DNA of 64,000 nucleotides, taken from Coleophoma eucalyptorum (Eukaryota > Ascomycota > Leotiomycetes > Helotiales > Dermateaceae). Shown in pieces: positions 21,903-34,400 of the stretch (the stretch's first letter is position 1; each line of letters opens with the position of its first letter). Under the pieces are notes generated by a model. It searched no databases and was not told where the DNA came from. It worked only from the letters and a program-made list of their open reading frames with translations. Position numbers and translations under genes: made by a program. The stretch covers positions 558,001-622,000 of the forward strand of contig JALRME010000013.1 in assembly GCA_026120035.1 (NCBI GenBank), in the 5' to 3' direction.

Positions 21903-23330
21903 CTAGTCTGTTGCCTTATCCTTGCCCTTTCCATTTGGTCGCGGTTGAAGCGCATTTCCATCACCGTCATGTAGTCCATGACAATCATCAGTTCCTGGCA
22001 ATAACTTTTCTGATATCACGTCCCTTGGGCCGCTATCATCAAGCCCATTCCAACTGCTATCCCAGCCTTGAGCTTCATCCACAGCTCCTTTTGTCTCTCC
22101 TTTTTCTGCCATCTCCTTGACATCACTCCAAAACTCCAACCTCTTCACTTCTTCATCAGCAGCTTTGATTGCTCCCTGGAGATTCTGGAGATGTTTGTCT
22201 TGATCCGAATTCTTATCGTCACTTCCATCCTTTAGTTCTCTGGATTCTCGAGCAGAGACTTGATCAAGCATCTTGATAAGAGACGAAAGGAGTAATTTGC
22301 GGGATGCCTGGAAGATGAATTGCCCCATTATCTCATGCATATGCTCTCGTAGATAGTACAGCTCATCACCACCGTTCCGGATGAAGTTTTCCACAACCTC
22401 CATTTTCTCTCGATCAATTCGAGCAGCTCGTAACGCCTTTAAAAGAGTGGGAATATCTATGATATCCCTCTTCTCCACTATGTCCTCGAGATCGCTCTGA
22501 TCTGTGTATGGTCCGACGAGGTTTCCCCCGTCTCTTATCGATGAGTGTCTTGAATGCGTTCGCATTTGTGTCGAATGAATAGTAAAATAGTCCTCATTCA
22601 GCCTATGGCCCTCCTGAACCTTGTAGCCTAGGCCTTTTTTGACCCTTTTCCTAATCCATGCTCTTCTTCTCACGAAGTTATTGAAACAACCTGGTAAATG
22701 CCAGCTAAACGGCTTCGCGAAAGCAAAGGAGTACTCCCAACCATCCTCATCCACATCGTCATCATGGTTGATCCTCCAGTCTTTCCACTGCCACTCCCAG
22801 GTGGGATCGGGTACTTGGTGGTTGTGAATATTCGTAAATGACGGCTTCCCATAGATTGTCGTCCACTCTGCAGGATCAAGATTCCCAAGGGCTTTTGCAG
22901 AAAAATATGGGCTACCGCAGAGAAACAGACCTCGCTGATTCTCGTACAATATATCTATACAGGACTCAGGTTCTGCGCTTCGACGACCTCGATCCTCTTC
23001 AATCGAATCATCAACCTCTGTTCCCTGAGTGTCATCCTCCCCAGCACTGTGCTCTGTAGTCCCTTGAAACACAGGATCATCCAAATGTCTGTCTTGGTAT
23101 TTATTGTATTTTCGCCGAGTTAGCTCTTTCCTCAAGCTGTCGCGTTTGTGCAGAGGGGCATCACTCAGCCTCCGCGACGAGGAGTCCGAGACGGCCCCTG
23201 GGGTGAGAGGCCGATAGTCTCCAGCTGATTGGCTTCGTGTATGGGCTGTATCGACGAGGATAATTTCATGGTCGTAGTCGCTGGGCTTGAGGGGTTCTGC
23301 TCGTCGATGTTGTGACGGAAGATACGACAT
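21903..23330 (-). CDS. dysferlin-domain protein, Spo73/Mug65-like
   Basis: An intronless gene of 475 residues. The dysferlin (DysF) domain lies around residues 125-235. It shows the Trp-rich signature DPTWEWQWKDWRINHDDD, then EDGWEYSFAFAKPFSWH and NNFVRRRAWIRKR. Related proteins are yeast Spo73, needed for prospore membrane extension, fission yeast Mug65, and the DysF part of Pex23/24-type peroxins. There are no transmembrane segments, unlike the peroxins, which favours the Spo73/Mug65 type. The N-terminus is disordered and Ser/Arg-rich. The C-terminal half is helical and charged, ending in a Gly/Asp/Lys-rich tail. A role at intracellular membranes is inferred from the family. Confidence 0.85.
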   Translation of the reverse strand: MSYLPSQHRRAEPLKPSDYDHEIILVDTAHTRSQSAGDYRPLTPGAVSDSSSRRLSDAPLHKRDSLRKELTRRKYNKYQDRHLDDPVFQGTTEHSAGEDDTQGTEVDDSIEEDRGRRSAEPESCIDILYENQRGLFLCGSPYFSAKALGNLDPAEWTTIYGKPSFTNIHNHQVPDPTWEWQWKDWRINHDDDVDEDGWEYSFAFAKPFSWHLPGCFNNFVRRRAWIRKRVKKGLGYKVQEGHRLNEDYFTIHSTQMRTHSRHSSIRDGGNLVGPYTDQSDLEDIVEKRDIIDIPTLLKALRAARIDREKMEVVENFIRNGGDELYYLREHMHEIMGQFIFQASRKLLLSSLIKMLDQVSARESRELKDGSDDKNSDQDKHLQNLQGAIKAADEEVKRLEFWSDVKEMAEKGETKGAVDEAQGWDSSWNGLDDSGPRDVISEKLLPGTDDCHGLHDGDGNALQPRPNGKGKDKATD

Positions 23331-24024
23331 TGCTCATGAGCAAGGGACTGACATCAACCTCATCTCCACAGTGGGGAAGAATCCCTGCAAAGTAAATCAA
23401 TACTGTATGAACTCATAGACCTAGCCCCAGTTCAGCACATTCAGCATGCAATGAATGTTGTTTACCAAGCTCAGCCTTGAATAAGGATAGATTTCGAATA
23501 ATGTTTAAGGTCCAGGGTTAATAGTCAATACGCGTTGGTACTCGAACGAGCCCACAATACCCACCGAGCTATTTCACAAAAGCCATGGAGCTAGCAGTTC
23601 ATCAGTTACGCAAGTTTCGAGTTATGACGCGGGCTAGAAATGCTCCGGACGAGATGTGGCGCACGCCAGCGACACTAACCCCCGAAAGCGAAAGGACGAA
23701 CGACCTGGAGCTGCACGTGAAGTGAGGATCCAGCTGCCAGGCCAGGGCATTTCCTGCCCTCTCCTCTTGGGCGCGACGTCATCGAATTGAGTGCTACCTA
23801 GGTAAGGTATGGAGGTGAATGACAATGTGATTGGCAGTAGCGGCACTGCAGCGCAAATCGCATGTCCCCTCGAACGACCTATTTCATCTGGATTTCTCTC
23901 TCTCCTCTTTCCTTTCAATAATACAATAAGTACTTGGTCTCGCCCGTCTCTTTTTCAAGTCATACAGATTTCGAATCTTCCAATCTTCCCAATCCAATCC
24001 ATCTCTTCCCCTCCCAACACAACA
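23331..24024. promoter_or_regulatory. divergent promoter region
   Basis: 694 bases between two divergent start codons. An ACGCGT hexamer lies at about 23529, matching the core of MCB-type cell-cycle elements, but one copy is weak evidence. A CT-rich 5' leader precedes the plus-strand gene. Confidence 0.4.
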
Positions 24025-24603
24025 ATGGCTCAACCAAAGTCTCGTGTTCCTCTCTTCCTCGGTCTTGGAGCTGCCACCGGTGTTGGCTATTACCTTTACA
24101 CTGCTGGAGGAGACCCAAAGGTAGCTGAAAAACAATTCGAGAGTAAGTTCAGACCCCCATGCGTTCGACTAAAAGTATTCCGGTACTAATTAAAAGCAAT
24201 AGGCGATGTCGCTGCAGCTTCTGCGAAGGTCAAGAGCGAGATGCCAGGTAGAACAACAGAGGCCAAGAAAGACGCTGAGAAGTGGGGACAGGAAGCTGGA
24301 GCAAAGTTTGACTCAGCTGTAAGTCTTTCTCTTGATATATTTTCGCGTTTTTACCATTGCCGTATTCTCACTTATTTTTTATGGCGGATCGGGGACATGA
24401 ATAAGAATGCTGCTGACTTTACCCCGCAATTTTAGACCGAGAAGGCCAAGGCAGAATTAGCAAAGGCGGAGGGCAAGTTTGAGCAGTACCGACAAGACAT
24501 CGGCAAGGAAGCCATGAGCAAGATTGATGCTGCTGATCGCAAAGTCGAGGAGGGAGCTGCAAAGGCAAAGAGTGGCATCTCTTCATGGTTTGGTGGAAAG
24601 TAA
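24025..24603 (+). CDS. small N-terminally anchored helical protein
   Basis: Three exons (24025-24142, 24203-24318, 24436-24603) encode 133 residues. After MAQPKSR a hydrophobic glycine-rich segment (VPLFLGLGAATGVGYYLYTAGG) looks like a single membrane anchor. The rest is a long amphipathic helix with Ala/Lys/Glu repeats (SAKVKSEMPG, EKAKAELAKAEGKFEQ), ending in GISSWFGGK. It resembles fungal proteins often labelled calcofluor white hypersensitive protein, and LEA-like helices. The anchor type suggests a mitochondrial or ER membrane, but I cannot decide which. No catalytic residues are seen. Confidence 0.75.
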
Positions 24604-26166
24604 ATAATGATGCATCGGAAATTATGCGGCGAACTGGTTATTAATGGTTTATATCCTGGACATGATCCTTACTAATGGTACAATGGGAATTGTAACACCA
24701 AATAAACAACTTTACTCAATTGGCATTTGGATTGTGTCGTCTCTGAATCAGATATCATAAACAACTTCGTCACCATTTCTTGTGTTCCACCAGCGAATCA
24801 CCGTAGCCTAACTGAAGAAAAAGCGTTTCTCATTCGGTTTTCCTATCTTAACTTTCCTTTCGAAAGCTCTGACACTTGAATTAGGCCCCGGAGTATTACT
24901 GCGGTGGAATTTTTCATATGGGTATGGAATCTGAGACTGCTCCGCTCCAAGCCGCCGGAGCACCAAGCATTCTGCAGCATGTCAGGTACCTCTTCGGAAA
25001 GCTGATCCAATCTTCTAAATTGAAAAGTAGTAAAAAGCACATACTTCTTACCCGTATCCGTCGCACAGCAGCTACAGAAGAGAGGCCGGCCAGCAAATGA
25101 TCTGCCAATGAGCATAAGTTATCGCTCCTCCAGCGAGCAGAAAGGAAGCACCCATACAGCTGCGACAATGGCTACCCCAAATCCAATCGTGGGCCCGACG
25201 ACTTTACAGTGGCATGGATTCTGGTCCGTCCCACACTGGAAACAGATGAATGGAAGGGGGAGACCAAGACAATCCACTGTTTTGGTTTTTAAAAAAAAAT
25301 ATAAATGCGGGAAGGGCAAGTACTTGAAGAATAGGATAAAAGCGCTTGGACCGAGAAAATCCGACAATTTGGGTGCTTGCGTTTCTTGCAAGATCAAGAT
25401 TTGAAGGCAACAGAAAGCAATAATAGCAACTTAGCTACATACCAAGTCTGTATTTATGTGACATAACTGTAATTCGCAACTAACTTGCTACTGATTGCCT
25501 AGGATGCTTCCCGATACCGACAGAACACATGGTGCTTGCTTCGGGTATTGATTTCTGTTAACATCCCAAGACAAACAGCATCTGCGATGTTCAAAGTGGA
25601 GTCGGAAAATGGATAAATCCTACCCAGTTGAGGAAGTTCAAGTGCATAGTTATAGCTCACTCCAAACTCAAATCCCTTTTCGGCGCTGTACGTTTCATGT
25701 TGCAGCGACGTACATGGAAGGTGATTGGCAGAGTGCTGCAGAGTTTCCTTAGGTCGGGCGCTCATACTGTCGCTCTGTAGTTCGCGGTGCGGTTGGAGTT
25801 CGAGCTGGGCTCCGTTGGAAACCGGCTATTGCTGCTGGACTGGGCCTGGACGGGGCCCCTATCAAAAAATTTGCTTGGGGTGACTTTAGATTCCGGCAAG
25901 TCGCGCGGGGCCCGCTTGCCTGATTCTCTCTGTCAGGTCAGCTTTCGATACCTTCCTCAACCGTGACTCAACTCAGGATCCCAGATCCCGTTGTGCCCCA
26001 AGGCTGGTGATCCGTACAGGTTTCATATTCTCATAAGATAACAACCAACCTCAACTACCGATGAAAACAATCCTTTCAGGGGAATGCAGGAGGGGGTGCC
26101 CATTTGTCACGTGTTCGCGCTAGTAAGTTGAAGCGGCCGAAGATAAAGATTGCGACGATCTTGAAG
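24604..26166. other. 1.5 kb intergenic region upstream of the forkhead gene
   Basis: It contains the 3' flank of the small protein gene and the promoter of the forkhead gene. Frames at 24843-25410 lie mostly on overlapping shadows. I see no conserved gene, RNA or repeat. Confidence 0.5.
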
Positions 26167-29100
26167 ATGGCATATCCACGACCTCAAGATTTCACTTTTC
26201 ACGACGAAGAAACGCCGCCGGTGGAGGAGCTGTCACTGCCAGGAGCGACAGCGATGACTTCACCGCATGATGCAACGACCGAGGTCGTCGCTGCCATGGC
26301 TACGACTGAAATCAACGACACTGCACAATCCCGAGAAGAGAATCAACTTCCAGCGGTGAATGCCGAGCACGCCGCTCCAAAGATGGAGCAGGATCAGAAA
26401 GAGGAAACGGTGCTTGCTAGCATACCTGTCGCAGAAGAAGAAATAGCCCGGCCGCCTGTGGATGAGCCCGTTGTCATGAATGCGCCCATACGCAATCAAG
26501 ACATCAGTATCCCAATGGAGGCTTCAATCCCCGATGGCGCAAACCTGATACAGGATGTTCAGTCTGGCTTCCCGGTGAACGACGTTGAACAGATGGCTAT
26601 GAATACGCTGTATGGATTACAAATGCAAGGAGTACAATCAATGTTCTTTGATCAGTCCCTCAACCTACCACCCGTCACCCTAGACAGCTTGCCCACTCTC
26701 CCCATGGCCATGAACGACACTCTTTCCGACCCCTACCTAGATCCTTCACCATATCTTGCCGATGTCGATGATACACGAATCTCAGCCTACGCGAAGCTTG
26801 AATTCGACGATGGAGAGTTCTACATGAACACCTTCTCGGTCATCCTCGGACGCGATCTTGCCGCTGCACGCGCTGCCTTACGCCGTGATAATGAAGAGGC
26901 AAAAAGACAAATGGAGGAAGATATGATGGCGGCTGAACCCAAAACCCCGGTTCGGATTAAGCGCGAAGGGAGCAGATACACCAAGTCAGTTGTCAGCGAG
27001 AGTGGAGGTATTTTGAGAGATGGGGACGATTCCGACAGCGATGAACGAGCGCGTAGGAAAGAGCGAAAAAGTCGGAAAGCCAGCAAGAGGTCAAAAAGCA
27101 CTGGGTCTTCATCAATACAAAAGTCTAGGAGGAATTCTCTGGCTATGCCTGCTGGTCGTATAACATACCAACCCCAAGCCTTACCTAGACGGGTAGCCCC
27201 CGAGACGTCTGGAGCAGTACCGGTAGACCCTGCCTCACTTCGTCCTTCCCCCTATGATTGTCCCTTGGTCCCTATCCATCCTCCTGTTACGACTCCCCAT
27301 AGTGGTTATAAGGCCATTTCTAGACAACACGTCAAGATTGCGTTCAATGTTAAGAAGCATCTCTTTGAGGCGATCATTATTGGACGGAACGGAGCTTTCG
27401 TCGATGATGTCTTCTGTTATCACAACGACACAATTCCGTTGAAGAGTGGCAGCAAGTTGCAGATTGGAGGAGTGGTCGTAAGATTTGTACTTCCTGATAT
27501 AGCTGTCGGGGAGACAGGTGCGGAGCGAAAGCCTGCTGCGGAAGATCATGTAGTTGCAGATCGCTATTCAGAGGGTGGAAAAGAAATGAGTTTTGATTTT
27601 GAAGAGACACCACGCCTTGGAGCGCAAACTGCGGACACTAGCGAGGCCGCATCGGACCAGGAAGACGATGAACAGAGAGCAGTTGCTGGTGGAGAACAGG
27701 ATGAAGAAGAACAGGAAGATGACGAGGATGAAGATGGTGAAGGTTACGACCATGATGAAGATGCCGATGCGGAAGGAGAAGATGAATTTGAGTCTAATCA
27801 TTACCACCTCGCTCGCAGCGTTGAGTACGAGGAGGATGATGGTGCAGATGAGGATGCTCGGAAGTTGGATCCTTTACTTGATGCAACCAGACCTCAAAAG
27901 AAGCGTGGCCCAGGAAGACCTCCAAAGAACGGCATTATGTCGAAGCGTGAACAGCAGTTGGCTAAGAAAGAGGCTATGGCACGCGAACAGGCAATGAAGA
28001 CTGTCTCGCAAACGACAGAAGCTGGACAAGAAAGAAGAGAGGTGAGAGAAGGAGAAGAGGTTAGGCTAGGAAAGGACGGCAAGCCAAAGAACAAAGTCGG
28101 TCGCCCCCGCAAACATCCCAGACCAGATACACCACCTATCAAGACGGAAAAGCGTAAATACACAAAGCGGAAACCAAAGGACCCCGCAGATCCTAATGCT
28201 AAGCCAGAGGATGGAGAGGAGAAAAAGGCCAAGAAAGAAAAGCCTCCCAAGCCTCCTCGTTCACCATCGCCGACATTCAACGAAGCTGATTTGACCCCGG
28301 AACAACTTGCCAAACCGCAGGCGAACTATGTCACGCTCATTTATGAAGCTTTATCAAATTCACCAGCAGGCCAAATGTCCCTTCCTCAGATTTACAGAGC
28401 AATTATGCGGAAGTATCCTTTCTTCGTGCTCAAATGTAATACCAATGGATGGCAGAGTAGTGTTCGTCACAATCTATCGCAGCACGACGCCTTCCGGAAG
28501 GTGGAACGGGATGGGAAGGGTTGGATGTGGGCAATTGTCGAAGGTGTACCAGTCGAGAAGGAAAAGAAACGTAGGAGTCCGCCTCCTCCAGCACCCCATC
28601 ACTACCCGCAGCAAATCTATTCAGGTCCTCCTCCGCCCGGTTATATGTATCCTCCAGGTATGATGCCACCACCCGGATATCCTATGCATCATATGCCTCC
28701 ACACTATCAACATGGACAACAACCGCCTCCCGGATACATGGCTGCACCCCCTCATATGAATGGATATCCGCCGCCACCTCCTAGTGCTCAACCTCCGATG
28801 AATGGACAGCCCCCCGCTGGTTTCACTGCTCCACTGCCAGCTCAGATAGGTGCCGTAGCTGCTGTATCAAGTGCTCCAAAGGGAACATACAGCTCACCAT
28901 ATGCTCCAAAACCTCCCCCATCAGCTACCTCGCCCCAGCAGGTGAACCAACAACCAAGCCAGCAGCCTCAAACTCAGCCACAACAGTCGTCCCAGCAACA
29001 ACAACAACAACCTTCACAGGCTCAGCCTCAGGGCCAAGTTCAAGTTCAGACTCAGAGCTCTCCACAACAAGGGCCGGCTGCTCCTCAAGCTCAGCAGCAG

Positions 29101-29922
29101 CAGCAGCCACCAGGAAATCAAGCTCCTCAAGGCTCACCATCTCAGCCGGGACCTACTACAGCACAGGGACTAAATCAGAACTCTGCACCAAATGTCCAGC
29201 AACAGCATTTGCAGCAGCCGACTCCACCTCCTGCTCCTACAGCTACTGCAAACACCGGTCCTCCTCAAATGAGTGATACGGTGATGCGGGTGATCAACAC
29301 GTTCAAGGAGAACTTGGTTAATGCTCTTAAGGAAACCTCAGACAATGCGGAGGCTGTTGTGGATTCTGCTGTCGACCGTGTTTTGGGGGTTACCTCACAA
29401 AGTACTGTTCCGGGAAACCCTCACGAAGGACCAATTATGGTTGCGCTTAGTAACATGCTTAGCCAGCTTCCAGGCACGGGTATTAAGCCGATACAACTCC
29501 CAGAACCTTCAGGCCAAGCTCAACAGCAGACAAATGCAACCCAAGCTGAGAATGGATCTACGCATGCACCACCACAATCATCACCCAGATCAACTGGCGG
29601 GGAGAAGAATGCTCCCGTGGTTGCACGTCCATCATTCGCAGGTCAAGGTCAAAACCGACCATCAGTCCCTCGGCCACCCATGATGACACCAGGAATGAAG
29701 CGAACAGAGTCAGCAAGCCCTGCACCACCACGGCCAGGCACGGCATCATCAGCCTCACCAGCCCCGCCAGGTACAGTCAATGGAGCCGGTACACCAATGC
29801 CCACCACTACCCCTACCGAGACAACACAGGTTGCAGGCCAGAAGCGACCTTTGGACGATGCAGATGATATGAGAGAATTCAAACGCCTTTCCACATCTGG
29901 ACCACCCCAAGTCAAGACCTGA
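26167..29922 (+). CDS. forkhead transcription factor with FHA domain and AT-hooks
   Basis: An intronless gene of 1,251 residues from the ATG at 26167 (MAYPRPQDF). The FHA region spans about residues 205-445: it opens with AYAKLEFDDGEFYMNTFSVILGR, is broken by a Ser/Lys-rich insert, and resumes at SRQHVKIAF and GRNGAFVDD. An acidic stretch follows. Two AT-hooks come next (RGPGRPPK near 580 and KVGRPRKHP near 643). The forkhead winged helix spans about 719-793 (YVTLIYEALSNSP, GWQSSVRHNLSQHDAFRKV, GKGWMWAI). The C-terminal 450 residues are Pro/Gln-rich and disordered. FHA plus forkhead is the architecture of yeast Fkh1/Fkh2 and fission yeast Fkh2, which control mitotic gene expression. Fungal proteins of this layout probably bind DNA through both the forkhead and the hooks. 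An upstream in-frame TTG is not used. Confidence 0.93.
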   Translation: MAYPRPQDFTFHDEETPPVEELSLPGATAMTSPHDATTEVVAAMATTEINDTAQSREENQLPAVNAEHAAPKMEQDQKEETVLASIPVAEEEIARPPVDEPVVMNAPIRNQDISIPMEASIPDGANLIQDVQSGFPVNDVEQMAMNTLYGLQMQGVQSMFFDQSLNLPPVTLDSLPTLPMAMNDTLSDPYLDPSPYLADVDDTRISAYAKLEFDDGEFYMNTFSVILGRDLAAARAALRRDNEEAKRQMEEDMMAAEPKTPVRIKREGSRYTKSVVSESGGILRDGDDSDSDERARRKERKSRKASKRSKSTGSSSIQKSRRNSLAMPAGRITYQPQALPRRVAPETSGAVPVDPASLRPSPYDCPLVPIHPPVTTPHSGYKAISRQHVKIAFNVKKHLFEAIIIGRNGAFVDDVFCYHNDTIPLKSGSKLQIGGVVVRFVLPDIAVGETGAERKPAAEDHVVADRYSEGGKEMSFDFEETPRLGAQTADTSEAASDQEDDEQRAVAGGEQDEEEQEDDEDEDGEGYDHDEDADAEGEDEFESNHYHLARSVEYEEDDGADEDARKLDPLLDATRPQKKRGPGRPPKNGIMSKREQQLAKKEAMAREQAMKTVSQTTEAGQERREVREGEEVRLGKDGKPKNKVGRPRKHPRPDTPPIKTEKRKYTKRKPKDPADPNAKPEDGEEKKAKKEKPPKPPRSPSPTFNEADLTPEQLAKPQANYVTLIYEALSNSPAGQMSLPQIYRAIMRKYPFFVLKCNTNGWQSSVRHNLSQHDAFRKVERDGKGWMWAIVEGVPVEKEKKRRSPPPPAPHHYPQQIYSGPPPPGYMYPPGMMPPPGYPMHHMPPHYQHGQQPPPGYMAAPPHMNGYPPPPPSAQPPMNGQPPAGFTAPLPAQIGAVAAVSSAPKGTYSSPYAPKPPPSATSPQQVNQQPSQQPQTQPQQSSQQQQQQPSQAQPQGQVQVQTQSSPQQGPAAPQAQQQQQPPGNQAPQGSPSQPGPTTAQGLNQNSAPNVQQQHLQQPTPPPAPTATANTGPPQMSDTVMRVINTFKENLVNALKETSDNAEAVVDSAVDRVLGVTSQSTVPGNPHEGPIMVALSNMLSQLPGTGIKPIQLPEPSGQAQQQTNATQAENGSTHAPPQSSPRSTGGEKNAPVVARPSFAGQGQNRPSVPRPPMMTPGMKRTESASPAPPRPGTASSASPAPPGTVNGAGTPMPTTTPTETTQVAGQKRPLDDADDMREFKRLSTSGPPQVKT

Positions 29923-31459
29923 GGAGGTCTCAGCATGGAGAAAGGCGATATGATAACGAGATGGTATTTTAATTGGAGTTTTGGGAAGCACTTGAAGCAT
30001 TTAAAAGTGAAGACAATGGGAGGGAACTATTGTTGTTCGCTTACCTATCCATGGTGAATACTTCATTGTTGGCGTTACGTTTCCTATATGTTTCAGCACA
30101 AAAGATGATATCCCCACCAGTGGTTGATTGCTTCGAAGTTCATTGCATGCGTATACGAATACGGGAAGGAGGACGAAAATGTTAATCTTGTTGATGGTAA
30201 CAACGAGTGTCAAGACTTTATTCTACTGTTTATGTGAACGATACACGCTACTTTAGCTTACCTTGCCCTCGTTGCTAAGTCGGCAGCAGTGTCAGAAGCA
30301 TAATAAAGCTAGTCCTCTAAACTAGAAATGAAAAATCATGGCATTTGAATGTCAACTAAACCGTGTCTTAACCTCTTTACTATAACTTTTGTGCCTTCGC
30401 CGAAATATATCAACCTACATGTGCATGCCACAACTTTTAGCTATTTAACGCCATGAATCACTAGATCGAATTGAGAAGCAGCTGTGCCGTCTTTCCAAAC
30501 TCTGGATCTACTAAACAGCTTTAAACAACTAGATTCAAATAAGGATTTGCGTATTGCATAAGGTAAAGGTAGACAAACCTACAGAACCGGGTTGACGAAC
30601 AACATGGCTGCACCTGTGTTGGAAGTAAATTAAAAATGCGTAGGTTAGACTAGTTGAGTTTAATCTTACTAAAAGCTCCGAGGTACTTAATAGTATTGAA
30701 TGTATGTTTGCGCGCTCCGACGCCTGCTTTGGATTGCCGGGAGAGGGAAAGGCCAGATGACTTGCAAAGGGGATCAGTGTGTATGGCAATGAGGAAAGCA
30801 TTGTATCGCCAACTTCGTAACTAGGTTCATGTATGGCATTACTATACCGCTACAATACGACACAGTTCGGATAGTTTACACGATGCTTGTCACTCACCAA
30901 GGGTGTGTGTGGCCTTCGACTCATCGTAGTTGGAAAGCCGAGTGAATAGTGTATAATAATGTATTTGTTATTGTGCTTTCTTCCTTTTTCCAGAGCCGCA
31001 CAGACAAAGCAGAAAACAGCAGCAGGGTATACGGTAGCATACCTATATGAAAACAATTTCAGCCAGCCAGCCAGCATCTGAGAGCTTTCAAAAGAAAGGA
31101 GTATTGCAAGGACAAGGGGAATGCAAGCTCGCATATGTATAAGCGCCCAAAGAGTTGATGAAGGTAGGGCTGCCACCCACGCAGACTATGCAAGACTCAA
31201 GAGCAGAACAGAGAACTCGATAATAAAAGGCCTGAAATCCCAATCCTAATCCATTACGCCATGCAAGAAGTTATGCCCAGTCCATGCCAGTCTCAAAGAA
31301 AGTCCGTGTACTTTCGTTCCATTTCCGTTTTCCTTTCTCTCCAATTCCCATTACCCATGCATTCATCAGTCCATCTAACTTCCTGTCAACCCTTCCGTCA
31401 ATCATTTGAACTCTCCATTATCTCTGGTGTACATTCTCCGCATCATGCTCCATTTTTCT
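29923..31459. other. 1.5 kb intergenic between convergent genes
   Basis: The 3' flanks of the forkhead gene and sepH. Short frames only; nothing recognised. Confidence 0.5.
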
Positions 31460-34400
31460 TCATGAAAACTTCATTTCCCCACTTGGCTGTCTTATTGTCC
31501 TTCGCCGTGAGCTGATCTGAGGTGTCGAGCTTGATGGTGATGCAGTCGATTTTGATTGATCTCGTAGCCTGACTCCATTTTCTTTTCTGTTCGACGAAGG
31601 GGCGGAAGGGGGCGATTCGTCCCTTAAAGTAGGCGTTGCCATTGATGATTTAGATGCTCTCAACATTGACGTCCGCGGTAGCCGACTTTTCCCCAGCGAG
31701 GAGCCATTCGTGCTATCTACACTCGTCCTCCGTGCAAGAATAGGTCCCTCTCGGCTCACCGGCCTTTCTCGACTGCCTGGTCTGTATAAGAGGGATTCTG
31801 CGCTACTCCTAGCGCTGTGTCCTGGGCCATCTCGACTGCGTGGCCGATATAGTGCGGCCTCGTTTCCATATGCGAGAATCGGCAGAGCGGCGCTGCGTCG
31901 CGGAGTAACACTGCCGTCAATGAAAGCTGATGCTTGCGAAATTCTCCCTCCGTGAGTTGGAGTGAGTGGTGTGCTGTGTAACGAAGGTCCTGTGTAGGAG
32001 CTTTGTCGCCGGGCCATTCCCTGTCTGGATCTTCCGCTACTTCCACCTTCTTGTTCTTTCTTAAGCCTTGACTTGACGAGCTCACTTGCCATATTGCGCA
32101 CCAGCACAGCATTGTCGTTCTCTGCTAAACCTTCAATGGCGCCAAAGAGACGGTGGCTCCTCAACCCGTCTGTCTCATTCTCGCTTGGATCGCAGATGTT
32201 ACGAACTATACGCAGAAGGTTCAATCGCACTACAGCCTTCTTATGGTTAAGCTTCTGAAGAATACCGGTGAACAGGTCAGCTCGCGCGAGAGATACTGCT
32301 ACAGGCGAGCTCAGTCGTAGAAGCTTCTGGAGTGGCTCCAATAGGTTGTAATCGAAAGAACTAGCTTTCGGTGTGTTGAAGCATCTGACAATCGCCTCTA
32401 TGAAATTTCCTTCCAAGAGAGATTTCTCAACTCTAGCTGTCTCTTCTTGAAGCCTAAAAGCAGTTAACAACTATACTTGTCCAAGAATCTCGTAAAACAT
32501 ACCATACAAAGATAGCATCAAGAGCAGTGACCTGCCAATACTGATCCTCAAGTAGGGATACGTAGAATTGTAGGCCCTTGTTCTGCCACAGATATTTCCT
32601 TGCAATCTTCCCAGAGTGTGCCATATCGCAGAGAATTGGAAGTGCAAATTCCTTAGGTGGCCGTTTCGTCTTCATAATTCTTTGCAGTAGTGGGATGACT
32701 CCATTAACTGCAGCGTCCTCCTGCCGGGCTTTGCTGAGTCGGCAAAGGTTGTACATAGTATTCAGAACCTGATTGGAAATTTCACGAAAGTGTGCTGGTG
32801 CCTTCTTCATGCTAGAGCTCAGAAGGTCAATCAAAAGCTCAATAGCGTTTGCACTGTGTAAAGACTCCAGTGTCGTTGACAACATGGACAAGTTCTTGAT
32901 AAATTTGAGCATTGTGATCTGGTGTGCCGGAGTCATTCGTCGAAGATCTTTCAAGACACCTAAAAGAATTAGCATGAGCTACGCTGGAAAGGTTATATAG
33001 ACTTACGCTTGAGAACGACCCGATCCGCAACTACTTCCTTCACATAGTTTTCAGCCTGTGAGAACAGGTAAAATATGTTTACTATTCGACCTTCGATAAG
33101 CTCCGACAACTCGTCATCTTCGTCAAGCACACGATCTAACACCAGAGCAAGTGGTGATAGGATCATGCTTCTAGAGAAAATACGACAGAAATCATTTTTT
33201 GGTGTAGGGCCCTGTCGAGAATTAGTATTGCACTGCGAAAACTGAGACAAGAATCACCTGGAGCTCGAACACATTCCATATACCATTGACACCAATAAGC
33301 ACGAGATTTCTTGCCTCATCATAGTCCTCATCCAAGAACTCAACAAGTACATTTAGACCACCAGCGCTGACAAACATTTGAAGCGTTAGCGTAGACGTCT
33401 GGTACATCTGGCGGACAAAAGCAGCAGCTTCCATTCGAATCTCATTAGAATACTGTCTCGCAGCAAACTTTGTGATTATAGGGATACCACCAACGAAACA
33501 CAAGTTCTCCTGTATCTCGACGTCGTTCGATATGATCTTTGTAGTTTAGCATGAGGCCATTATCTTCAATATTCAGTACTCACCAAGTTCACCACTTTCA
33601 GAAGCTGCAAGATCATGCTCTGGCGGCTCTTTACAGTGCAGGGCTCTAGGATCTCAAGTATAGGGAGCATTCCGTGAGCACTTATAATAAGGCTCTTTGC
33701 ATCCTCTGATTCGTACAGAACATCAAGCTGTTCTCGTTAGAATGATATTGTGTAGAGATATTGGGGGTTCATTGAACATACCAACTGTTCCGACAAATCT
33801 GACAGGACTTCTTCTGCCTGTGTTGTTTTCAGTGAGCTTACCAAGCCCTCTACCAACATGCAAAGCCTCGCATGCTTGTCTCTAGCAATATTGGCCTGCA
33901 AATCCATCTCATCAAAACCTTGTTCGATGGATGCAAAAGGGTCATCCTCATCGTCCTCATCGCCTAACCAAGAGTTATTCGACAATTTCGAATGCAGCAT
34001 AAGAGCGCCATCCTCGGACTCCCTATCGCTCTCATCTCGCTCAACGACTGTAGTCTCTTTTCCAAAGATATCCGAGAAGTCCTCGTCATCCTCGTCCTCG
34101 GCATACCTCTGAATTTCAACAGAAGACCCTGTCCGGCGGACAGATGAGTCTTGGTAGTCAGCATTTGGTGCCAGGCTGGACCTCCGCATGCTGCCGTTCA
34201 GAATTGGCGACTGCGCCGATTTTGGCACGCTAGTCAAGTCTGAAGGGTGAAAAAGCTTCGGCGAAAGAGCATCGTCCTTTGAAGAATGTTAGTGTTGCTA
34301 CCATAGAACAACCGACAGCTTGCAGTGAAAATACGAACCTTTATGATATCTAGTCTGCGGTCAAAGACGTTGTCATTGTCAACGAACAGATCAGAATAGT

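Noticed and set aside
26104..26166. Upstream in-frame extension of the forkhead protein
   Set aside because: It begins at TTG; the first ATG in frame is at 26167 and starts a typical N-terminus.
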